Below, piece by piece: positions 9,601 through 16,955 of a DNA stretch of 64,000 nucleotides. A program made the position numbers and the translations under genes. Within the stretch, counting starts at the first letter, position 1. Each line of letters opens with the position of its first letter. Under the pieces are notes generated by a model. That model was given only the letters and a program-made list of their open reading frames with translations. It did not search any database and was not told the origin of the DNA. This DNA is from Ignavibacteriales bacterium UBA1304 (lineage in GTDB: Bacteria; Bacteroidota; Ignavibacteria; Ignavibacteriales; Ignavibacteriaceae): contig DBTY01000004.1 in assembly GCA_002307295.1 (NCBI GenBank), positions 62,001 through 126,000 of the forward strand, in the 5' to 3' direction.

Positions 9601-10158
9601 GTATGTGTCGTCCGCAAATGTTGTCGCAGTATCGCTTCCCTTTTTGTTCAGCTGAATATCTTCTGTAAGTTTATCTGAAGATGCGTTAAATGCTTCTTTT
9701 CCCTCTCCGCGTATAATCGCCTTTGCTTCCTCTTCTTTATTTTGCTTTAGCAGAACTTCAGTTTTGCTTTTTGCGGTTAAATATTTTTCCCAATTCTGTG
9801 AAAATTCCTCATATATCTGACGTTCTTCCTTGGAAGAAATCAGCTTTTCATAAGTTGTCCTATGCGTCTTCATAGAATCAAGAGCATCATTCATACGTTT
9901 TGTAAAAGTTGCGCGGTCAGCTTCTGTAGTGGCTAACAAATATTGTAGCTCGGCTCTTCTAAAAACGCTGATATCATTGTTTATTGCGCCAAGTACAGAA
10001 ACGCTTGGCAGCCAATTTGTCGCTATATCCTGCGTAGCGTCATTAAGAGCCCCGAGTTTTGAAATGGAGAACAATCCCACAAAAAGAAGTAGAGCTAGCG
10101 TTAAGGTGAATCCGGCAATTAATTTACCGGCTATTCTAAGATTATTGAACCAGTTCAT
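6601..10158 (-). CDS. Poly-HAMP methyl-accepting chemotaxis protein with Cys-rich PAS domain
   Basis: At 1185 residues this receptor is about twice the usual length. Order of parts: membrane helix near 11-30, a four-helix periplasmic sensor (about 35-185), a second membrane helix near 187-212, then a long chain of HAMP-like repeats with recurrent G(N/K)[25 protein letters not shown] and [13 protein letters not shown] units. A PAS-like domain near 615-745 carries clustered cysteines ([19 protein letters not shown], then DWCGMSC). The last 300 residues are the signalling hairpin, with the conserved tip [20 protein letters not shown]. The cysteine cluster suggests redox or metal sensing. GAGGAA lies just upstream of the ATG. 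It precedes cheW. Confidence 0.93.
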   Translation of the reverse strand: [1185 protein letters not shown]

Positions 10159-10513
10159 GCTTATTCCTCATTATAATATTACAATTAGTTTATTTGTTGA
10201 CTTTTGCCAAGTAATTAAGATAGAATATTGTATTAAAAAGAGTAAGTACAGAGCTCAGGCTTCTTTTTAAAACCGGATATGTAATTATCGCGCATTAAAA
10301 AAAATAATTTAGTATTTAAGCGTTATGCTGCTTTTCTATCGGCCAATTATCAATATTGGTCTTAGCCCAAAGAAGTATTTAATTTTACTGAATAGTAATT
10401 ATAAAAAATGGATGCAAAAACACATACCGTTAACTGGGTATTTTTTATACCAAATTTTGGGTATCTTTAGAGAATGGGGGAAGATGGGAAATAGGAGGAA
10501 TTAAGGGAAAGCG
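10159..10513. other. Intergenic region upstream of the first chemoreceptor
   Basis: 355 bp between the chemoreceptor start and the cstA stop. It is AT-rich and holds no credible ORF. The part nearest 10158 must carry the chemoreceptor promoter (minus strand), but I see no clear consensus. Near 10435-10465 there is a short repeat of GGGTAT around an A/T run, too weak to call a terminator for cstA. Confidence 0.5.
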
Positions 10514-12286
10514 TTAGTTTAGTTCTTTTCGTATCTCGTATATTTTTTTGATAGTTTCTAAAAATACCACAAGCACAAGAGCAATCATAATAAAAGACAG
10601 AGCCGCATTTAGGTTTCCCTGAAATGTTTTCATTGGCAGATAATTTTCATTTATCGTCATAAAACCTGCAACAACTGTAGTGACTAACATAAAAAGTCCA
10701 GGCAGAAAAGTAACTAAACCATAAAGCCATCTTTTGGAATTCTTTAATATATATACCGTGCCTATAAGCAACGCAATAGAAGCGAGCAACTGATTAGCCA
10801 CTCCAAACATCGGCCAGATAGTTTTAATATCTCCGTTATAAACAAGATATCCCCATGATAGAGTAATTACAGCGCTGCTAAATAGAATCGCAGGCAGCCA
10901 TGTGCCGCTCCCTAATTTTGGATGTATCGGCTTTAGCATTTCCTGCAAAATGTAACGCGCAACTCTTGTCCCGGTATCTACGGTTGTAAGAATGAACAAA
11001 GCTTCGAACATAATTGCAAAGTGGTACCAGTAGCCCATAAGAGATTTCATTCCTGGAATTGCGGAAAGTATCATAGACATTCCAGCTGCAAGCGATACCG
11101 CTCCGCCCGATCTGCCTACAATATTTTCTCCCACCATCTGCTGAATATATGGGAGCTGCGAAGTCGCATAGCCAAGTTTATGAAATACTTCCGGACTTAA
11201 ATTTATTGCAAAATAATCGCCCGGGATAAGACAGGTGGCCGCTATCAATGCAAATATAGAAACGACTCCTTCTATAAGCATTGCGCCAAAACCTATAGGT
11301 AAAATCTGCGATTCTTTCTGTATCATTTTGGGCGTCGTCCCTGTTCCAATTAAAGCATGGAAACCGCTGATTGCCCCGCATGCAATTGTGATGCAGACAA
11401 ACGGCCATACTTTACCGGGAATAATTGGTCCGCCTCCGTTTACAAAACTTGTTACTGCGGGCATATGTATTTGCGGATTAACTATTATTATTCCAAGTCC
11501 CAATAGCCCAATTGTTCCAATCTTCATATATGAGCTTAAATAATCTCTTGGGCAAAGCAAAAGCCAGACGGGCAAAACTGAAGCTATAAAACCATAAACA
11601 GGCAATGCAATAGACAATGTTTCTTTTGAAAATTTTAACGCTTCGCCAAGCGGAGCTCTGGATATTTGTTCCCCAAACACTACGCCAAGTATTACTAAAC
11701 CGACTCCAATTAAAGACGCCTCTACAATTTTACCCGGTCTTAATTTATACATCCACAGAGCCACAACAAGAGCCGCCGGGATTGAGCTTATTATGGTAAA
11801 AGTGGCCCAGGAACTTTCGTTTAATGCGTTAACTACTACAATGGCCAAACCTGCAAGAGCAGTAATTATAATAAACAGGACTGCAAAGCCGGTTGCAATA
11901 CCAGCCGTTTTACCAAGATTTTCTTTTGCTATGTATGAAAGCGAGAGTCCGTTTGATCTGACTGAAGCGAATAGAATGACCATATCGTGCACCGCGCCCC
12001 CCAACACAGCGCCAATCAATATCCATAAGAAGCCGGGCAAATATCCAAATTGCGCAGCCAAAACAGGACCGACTAAAGGTCCGGCGCCCGCAATTGCCGC
12101 AAAGTGATGACCGAACAGAACCCACTTATTAGTTGGATGATAATCCCTGCCATCTCTCAATGCATAGGCTGGCGTTGTTCTGCTGTCGTCAAGGACAAGA
12201 ATCTTTGTTGCAATAAATTTGCCGTACAATCTGTACGCAATCGCAAAAACAAGTAATGCTATAATTAAAAGAGTTAGCGCATGCAT
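10514..12286 (-). CDS. cstA: Carbon starvation protein CstA (peptide/pyruvate transporter)
   Basis: The 590-residue, highly hydrophobic protein matches the CstA family from end to end. It has HPTNKWVLFGHHFAAIAGAGP near residue 51 (characteristic), GAVHDMVILF, ISGFHALIGTGTTPKM near 305-320 and TTVDTGTRVARYI near 438. About 16 membrane segments are expected. Family members import peptides or pyruvate when carbon is scarce. It is monocistronic here, with long spacers on both sides. The family fits the stress and nutrient-limitation theme of other loci in the window, but no shared regulatory site is seen in front of it. Confidence 0.95.
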   Translation of the reverse strand: MHALTLLIIALLVFAIAYRLYGKFIATKILVLDDSRTTPAYALRDGRDYHPTNKWVLFGHHFAAIAGAGPLVGPVLAAQFGYLPGFLWILIGAVLGGAVHDMVILFASVRSNGLSLSYIAKENLGKTAGIATGFAVLFIIITALAGLAIVVVNALNESSWATFTIISSIPAALVVALWMYKLRPGKIVEASLIGVGLVILGVVFGEQISRAPLGEALKFSKETLSIALPVYGFIASVLPVWLLLCPRDYLSSYMKIGTIGLLGLGIIIVNPQIHMPAVTSFVNGGGPIIPGKVWPFVCITIACGAISGFHALIGTGTTPKMIQKESQILPIGFGAMLIEGVVSIFALIAATCLIPGDYFAINLSPEVFHKLGYATSQLPYIQQMVGENIVGRSGGAVSLAAGMSMILSAIPGMKSLMGYWYHFAIMFEALFILTTVDTGTRVARYILQEMLKPIHPKLGSGTWLPAILFSSAVITLSWGYLVYNGDIKTIWPMFGVANQLLASIALLIGTVYILKNSKRWLYGLVTFLPGLFMLVTTVVAGFMTINENYLPMKTFQGNLNAALSFIMIALVLVVFLETIKKIYEIRKELN

Positions 12287-12458
12287 GAAAGAAAATTAAG
12301 CTTAATTATTTTAACTTTCAAATATTAAATGGATTTATTTTTTAATTTAATAGCTCTGTAGAAATGCTAATATAAATATAAATTACGAATTCAAAAAAAA
12401 TTAAACCCTCTTTCAGCTGAGCGGATGCAACAGCAAAAGCCTTCAAAACATTGGTTAG
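12287..12458. other. Spacer upstream of cstA, no gene seen
   Basis: AT-rich spacer that should contain the cstA promoter on the minus strand near 12290-12360. I see no other structure. It runs into a decayed gene fragment at 12459-12602. Confidence 0.5.
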
Positions 12459-12602
12459 AGCGCAACATCAAGAAAAACGCGCTATCAAATAGAGATAGAA
12501 AGCTTAGACATAAGATTTCTCCGGTTTGAAAGCGATGAAGAATTTTACAATATGGATAAAGTTTTGGATATAATTGAGGAAGAGCTAAAAGTTAGAAGCT
12601 GA
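12459..12602 (+). pseudogene. Remnant of a DUF559-type (endonuclease-like) gene, C-terminal fragment
   Basis: An open plus-strand frame with no start codon ends at the TGA at 12600-12602 and encodes about 47 residues, including IESLDIRFLRFESDEEFYNM followed by DKVLDIIEEELKVRS. The order 'I..L.IR.LRF...E...N...VL..I...L' resembles the C terminus of DUF559 restriction-endonuclease-like proteins. A TAG stop in the same frame at 12456 and no recognisable upstream part indicate decay. The match is by eye on a short stretch, so the family assignment is tentative. Confidence 0.5.
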
Positions 12603-12693
12603 CAGAATTAATAATTATTCCCATTTAAACATTAGCTCCGGGTTGCGGAGCTAATTAATTCCAGAAGTAAAGCGGATGTCTTAAACACAGCGG

Positions 12694-13242
12694 CTATAGT
12701 CCAAAAAGAAAACCGACAGTCATTACATAAAAATCGCTTTTGGTGTCGCTAAAGCCAGGGACGCTTTTAAAATCATAATTCAAAAAAACATATCTGACGT
12801 CAGCCGTAAGTTTGGCGTTAGTTCCTACAGGCAGTTCAAGACCGCCGCCAAAGTGCCAGCCGACTTCCTGTTTTGTCTCGTCAGAAAGAAGTTCAAGCGG
12901 AAACTGATTCTGGTTATAAGCGAATGTCGTATTGTACCAGCCAAATCCAACTGCTCCATAAATTATTGGGATTGGATAAAACAAACCAGTTATCATTATA
13001 GACCAGCTTTTAACTTTCAGCCCCCCGTTCCAGTATTTCTCTTCGCGATAGTTGATTGAAGCTTCTGCTCCAAGACTAGGAGTTAAATGGATACGCAAAG
13101 CCGCGCCTCCCATAAACTTTCCGTTATCCGCATCTACCGCTTTTTGATAACCTACCTGCGGCCCCAGATTTATACTTTGCGAATTTATCTGAGTTATTCC
13201 CAGCGCCATTAGCCCAAACATCGCCAATATTTTATTAAACAT
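12694..13242 (-). CDS. Outer-membrane beta-barrel protein
   Basis: 182 residues with a signal peptide (MFNKILAMFGLMALGITQINS, cleavage near 22). The mature part alternates hydrophobic and polar residues, as in an eight-stranded barrel (LGPQVGYQKA, GGAALRIHLTPSLGAEASINY, ADVRYVFLNYDF), and ends in an aromatic/hydrophobic strand (YVMTVGFLFGL). It resembles the OmpA/OmpW-like 'porin family' barrels common in Bacteroidota. AAGGAAGG precedes the ATG by about 9 nt. One copy of the shared regulatory box lies 136 nt upstream, so it may belong to the same regulon as kaiCB. Confidence 0.8.
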   Translation of the reverse strand: MFNKILAMFGLMALGITQINSQSINLGPQVGYQKAVDADNGKFMGGAALRIHLTPSLGAEASINYREEKYWNGGLKVKSWSIMITGLFYPIPIIYGAVGFGWYNTTFAYNQNQFPLELLSDETKQEVGWHFGGGLELPVGTNAKLTADVRYVFLNYDFKSVPGFSDTKSDFYVMTVGFLFGL

Positions 13243-13363
13243 AAAACGACCTTCCTTAAATTATTTGAATTGGTTTTATTAAAGATAGCGGCCTTAATAA
13301 ACTAACAGAACTTCTTATCATAATAGCCGCCTTCTTTAATTACAACATTCGGCTATTTGGTTT

Positions 13364-13408
13364 CTTAAATCAATAGCGCAAAAGGATGAAAATGGAACTA
13401 CATCTTTA
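13364..13408 (-). promoter_or_regulatory. Shared ~40-bp box, copy A (upstream of outer-membrane protein gene)
   Basis: Read on the minus strand this is AAAGATGTAGTTCCATTTTC then ATCCTTTTG and the trailing conserved CGCTATTGATTTAAG. The G that ends ATCCTTTTG lies 136 nt before the ATG at 13242. It matches copies B, C and D in sequence and in orientation toward the next gene. It also lies about 60 nt after the kaiB stop, so a 3'-end role for kaiB cannot be excluded. Confidence 0.7.
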
Positions 13409-13466
13409 GATTGTTAATGCGACGCTATCATACTAAAATCAACTAACTAATTTTCTTATATAAGTA

Positions 13467-13823
13467 TTATGCCTGCAGCAAAATTTTATGATCTACAATA
13501 TCTAAACCAGCCAAAACATTTTCTATATCGGAAAGATCGCCAATAATATTTCTTACCGGCTTAGGAGACATTCTCACCAAAGTAGGAACTGCCAGGATTT
13601 GATTTTCGCGCGCAAGCTGAGGATTTTTCAAAAGATCTATTATTTCAATAGTATAATTTCCCTTTAAATTTTCTTCACAAATTAAATTGAGATTATCGAG
13701 CGCTGTTGCAGTCTTTGGGGTCTGTCCAGCCACGTATAAACATAAAACCCATTTTTCTTTTTTTGGTTTAGCCGGTAGTTTTTTCTGCCGGCTGATTTTT
13801 GATTCTCTTACTTTTGTTTTCAC
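13467..13823 (-). CDS. kaiB: KaiB-family protein
   Basis: 118 residues. After a basic N-terminal extension of about 24 residues comes the thioredoxin-like KaiB fold: WVLCLYVAGQTPKTATALDN, then LICEENLKGNYTIEIIDLLK and NPQLARENQILAVPTLVRM, and the C-terminal IIGDLSDIENVLAGLDI. The PTLVR and GDLSD motifs are diagnostic. In cyanobacteria KaiB binds phosphorylated KaiC; outside them KaiB/KaiC pairs without KaiA are linked to stress responses. It starts 24 bp after the kaiC stop on the same strand, the reverse of the cyanobacterial kaiBC order. Confidence 0.95.
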   Translation of the reverse strand: MKTKVRESKISRQKKLPAKPKKEKWVLCLYVAGQTPKTATALDNLNLICEENLKGNYTIEIIDLLKNPQLARENQILAVPTLVRMSPKPVRNIIGDLSDIENVLAGLDIVDHKILLQA

Positions 13824-13847
13824 AATAAGCGCCTTTAAATATTTGCT

Positions 13848-15581
13848 TTATTTTTTAATAACGTTACTTGCTTTCATATAGACATCGCCTTTACGGCTCT
13901 TAGCCATTTTTGCCTTATCCTGAACAAACCGTTCATTTCTAGCTTTTTCAATTCCTATAACCTTTAGAGCTTCAGATTCTTCAGCGTCGAACTCCGATTG
14001 TAATAAAATAATCTGAGCGGCCATCGCTTCGCGTTTACGCTCTAAGCCATATTGTTTGCGCACAATTTCCTGCTGACGCAATAATTGTTCAGCTTCGTCT
14101 TTTGTTTCCTGCGATAATCGCGCAGAGCCCGTCAATACGCCTTCAGGTCCCACATAAACGTCAAGCAGTTCAATGCCATGATCTGTCAGCCTAAACTCGC
14201 GGATCTGGTTAGAGTGAGCCATACCGCGCGATTTAAGCACATATAGCCCTCTGTTGCGTTCTCCCCCAATTTCAATATCGCGCAAAAGCAGCCAGGTATC
14301 TATTAAGGACGAAATATAAACGTCAGAACTCTCCATACTTTCGCTATCAGAGGTGAGACTTGTAAAAAAAGCCGTGCAGCGTTTCATCTTTAAAAAATCT
14401 ACTAAACGAAGCAGCATTGTTTTAACTTCCGATTGGTTATCTCCCATTACAAACGCATTAATAGGGTCGAGTATAACGATACTCGGCTCAAATTTATTAA
14501 TCAGCTTAATGCTTGTCGTCAGGTGAGTTTCCATACCGTACAAAGTTGGACGCGTTGCATGGAACTGAAGCAGCCCTTCTTTTACCCATGGTTCCAGATT
14601 AATTCCTATAGAACGCATGTTACGAACAAGCTGGCTGGGAGATTCTTCAAAAGTAAAATATAGAACCCGTTCTTTCCGCTTGCAGGCGGTTTCTACAAAT
14701 TTTGCGGCAATGCTTGTTTTGCCAGTGCCGGCCGTGCCGGAAACAAGCACCGTGCTGCCCCGGAAATAACCTTGACCTGATAGCATTGTGTCAAGCCGCG
14801 GAATCCCTGTAGAAATTCTTTCGTCTGACGAAGAATAATTTAGCCCTAATGAAGTAACCGGCAAAATAGAAAAGCCGTCTTCATCAATTAAAAATGGATA
14901 TTCGTTTGTACCGTGAGTTGATCCCCGGTATTTAACAATGCGCAGCCTACGTACGGACGATTGATCGCTCACGCGATGATCGAGCAGAATTACGCAATCG
15001 GAGATATATTCTTCCAATCCCTGGCGAGTTAATGAACCATCGCCTCGCTCCGCAGTAATGATTGTAGTTACCCCCTTTTTTTTAAGCCATCGCAATAATC
15101 GCTGAAGTTCAGCCCGTAAAATATGAGGATTTGGCAATCCGGAGAAAAGCGTTTCTATTGTGTCTAACACAACCCGCTTAGCGTTTATGCTTTCAATAGC
15201 ATGATGTATTCTTATGAATAAACCTTCCAGATCGTATTCGCCGCTTTGTTTTATTTCGCCCCGCTCAACATGAATGTGTTCAATCCATATCTTTTTATCT
15301 TTAGTTAAGCTTTCTAAATCAAACCCAAGCGAAGCTACGTTTTCTGTAAGTTCCTTCTCTGTTTCTTCGAACGACATAAATACGCCGGGCTCTTTATATT
15401 GCGTCGCTCCACGGACTATAAACTCCATTGCAAATAATGTTTTCCCGCATCCCGCGCCGCCGCATACTAACGTCGGCCTCCCTTTTGGCAATCCCCCGCC
15501 AGTTATTTCATCTAATCCCTGAATGCTTGTTGGGGATTTTTGAAGTTCCTTTCGCTGAACTATCGCGGCTTTTTTCTTCAT
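13848..15581 (-). CDS. kaiC: KaiC-family RecA-like ATPase/kinase
   Basis: 577 residues with two RecA/DnaB-type ATPase domains. CI (about 15-245) has Walker A GGAGCGKT at 41-48 and the catalytic FEE at 71-73. CII (about 255-480) has GTAGTGKT at 282-289 and FEE at 311-313. The autophosphorylation pair of cyanobacterial KaiC (Ser431-Thr432) aligns with Ser424-Ser425 in VYISSLIDTW. A charged, probably coiled-coil tail of about 95 residues follows CII and makes it longer than the 519-residue cyanobacterial protein. No kaiA or sasA is visible. It is first in an operon with kaiB, and box B lies 154 nt upstream. Confidence 0.95.
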   Translation of the reverse strand: MKKKAAIVQRKELQKSPTSIQGLDEITGGGLPKGRPTLVCGGAGCGKTLFAMEFIVRGATQYKEPGVFMSFEETEKELTENVASLGFDLESLTKDKKIWIEHIHVERGEIKQSGEYDLEGLFIRIHHAIESINAKRVVLDTIETLFSGLPNPHILRAELQRLLRWLKKKGVTTIITAERGDGSLTRQGLEEYISDCVILLDHRVSDQSSVRRLRIVKYRGSTHGTNEYPFLIDEDGFSILPVTSLGLNYSSSDERISTGIPRLDTMLSGQGYFRGSTVLVSGTAGTGKTSIAAKFVETACKRKERVLYFTFEESPSQLVRNMRSIGINLEPWVKEGLLQFHATRPTLYGMETHLTTSIKLINKFEPSIVILDPINAFVMGDNQSEVKTMLLRLVDFLKMKRCTAFFTSLTSDSESMESSDVYISSLIDTWLLLRDIEIGGERNRGLYVLKSRGMAHSNQIREFRLTDHGIELLDVYVGPEGVLTGSARLSQETKDEAEQLLRQQEIVRKQYGLERKREAMAAQIILLQSEFDAEESEALKVIGIEKARNERFVQDKAKMAKSRKGDVYMKASNVIKK

Positions 15582-15723
15582 AATATTTGATCTCCAGACC
15601 TGCTTTTATTGCTTTTATATATGTCGACGCTAAGCCATAGCCTCTTTAATCGCAAATGGCTCAATTTTATATAATAATATGTTACGTTATTATATGCGAT
15701 CAACATATATAAATCCATATGCC

Positions 15724-15764
15724 TAAACAATAGTCCAAAAGGATGAAAAAGAGACTACATCTTT
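15724..15764 (-). promoter_or_regulatory. Shared ~40-bp box, copy B (upstream of kaiC-kaiB)
   Basis: Minus-strand reading: AAAGATGTAGTCTCTTTTTC, ATCCTTTTG, then GACTATTGTTTA. It lies 154 nt upstream of the kaiC start and about 88 nt after the stop of the preceding same-strand gene. The half-sites AAAGATG and CATCCTTT form an imperfect inverted repeat. Confidence 0.7.
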
Positions 15765-15851
15765 TATCGCTGATAAAAAAATAGCTAAAGATGGTTGTGT
15801 GAAATACACATTATACAGCGCTTTGATAAAGCCGTAAACTGATTCTCTGTG

Positions 15852-16937
15852 TTAATGCGTTTTATGCGCTTTGTCTATTGCGTCGGTAAGCTTAGCGACA
15901 GAAAAGTTGTCTCCTTCCCAATCGCCAGCTACGTTGCCGTTTATCAGATATGTTATTCGTGGCGGACTTTTTATCAGAAGCGGGAAAAATATCGTGGGTT
16001 CTAATATTTTGTAAGAGATAGTTAACCCCGAACTCTGGAAAAATCCGGCTACTTCCTGTTCTTCGCCAAAAAACAGGCCAAGAATTTTTGGGAATTGCTT
16101 CTTCTTATATACTTTTGAAAATTCCTTTGCCGCGGCTAAACAATGGTCGCAATCCAGGCTAAACAGAACAATTACTTTTTCTCCCTCGTCGGTATTTACG
16201 CGTTTATTGTTAAATTCTGTAAAGCCGGAGTATACTGACGTTTTTCTTTTATATTTTTGCAGAAACTGAGCATACTCTTTTGCGGCTGAATTAACGGAGT
16301 CTTTTTTCTTTTCGCCCGCAGCCGCCTGGACTTTAGAACTTGGCGCTGTCTGAGCTGTAACGTTTTGTTCAGACGCCGTATCGGTCAATTTAGCGGCAGA
16401 AGAGCTTATTGTAGGAACTTTGTACGCTTTAACCGGAAAAATTAAAAATACAGCGGTTAAAATAACTATGGCCATAATTGCAGGTATCTTAAAATATTCT
16501 TTCTCTACAGACGAAGTAATTTTCCAGAAGGAAAAGAATAGAACCGCAATCATAATAATATTTTTTATCAGCGCCGCCAGCATAGACATTGGCAGAACTT
16601 CGCCAAAACAACCACAGTTAGCCGTTCCTCCGGAAGTTGCCAGCGAGATAGCCAGGTAAACCGAAAATACGCTTAGGATTAAAGCCGAAAGCGGTATTGA
16701 AATTGTTTTTAACTTAAAACGTAAACAAAGTAAAACGCCGAAAATTAATTCTACTGAAATGATAACCCTGGCCGCATAAGGCGCAAGAGCCCAGCTAAAG
16801 ATGCTCTGCCTTACAAGCAAAAACTCAAATGAATAAATTGGGAATAACTTAACGCAGCCGCTGAATATAAAAAGCAGTCCCGTTAATATAACGGGTATTT
16901 CGTACCAGGGGATTTTATTTTTCATCTGTTTGCGCAA
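15852..16937 (-). CDS. MauE/DoxX-type membrane protein with C-terminal thioredoxin-like domain
   Basis: 361 residues. The first 150 carry about four membrane helices and the MauE-like signature GGTANCGCFGEVLPMS (Cys pair near 110-112), as in membrane proteins that move reducing equivalents for disulfide chemistry. After a Ser/Ala/Lys-rich linker (about 175-225), residues 240-355 look thioredoxin-like: EKVIVLFSLDCDHCLAAAKE has a CDHC redox motif near 264-267. Fusion of a quinone- or thiol-linked membrane domain with a thiol domain suggests periplasmic redox maturation. An internal ATG at 16925 is an alternative start. It follows the exported-protein gene by 18 bp. Confidence 0.8.
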   Translation of the reverse strand: MRKQMKNKIPWYEIPVILTGLLFIFSGCVKLFPIYSFEFLLVRQSIFSWALAPYAARVIISVELIFGVLLCLRFKLKTISIPLSALILSVFSVYLAISLATSGGTANCGCFGEVLPMSMLAALIKNIIMIAVLFFSFWKITSSVEKEYFKIPAIMAIVILTAVFLIFPVKAYKVPTISSSAAKLTDTASEQNVTAQTAPSSKVQAAAGEKKKDSVNSAAKEYAQFLQKYKRKTSVYSGFTEFNNKRVNTDEGEKVIVLFSLDCDHCLAAAKEFSKVYKKKQFPKILGLFFGEEQEVAGFFQSSGLTISYKILEPTIFFPLLIKSPPRITYLINGNVAGDWEGDNFSVAKLTDAIDKAHKTH

Positions 16938-16955
16938 TTTAAAATATTTAAGCTG

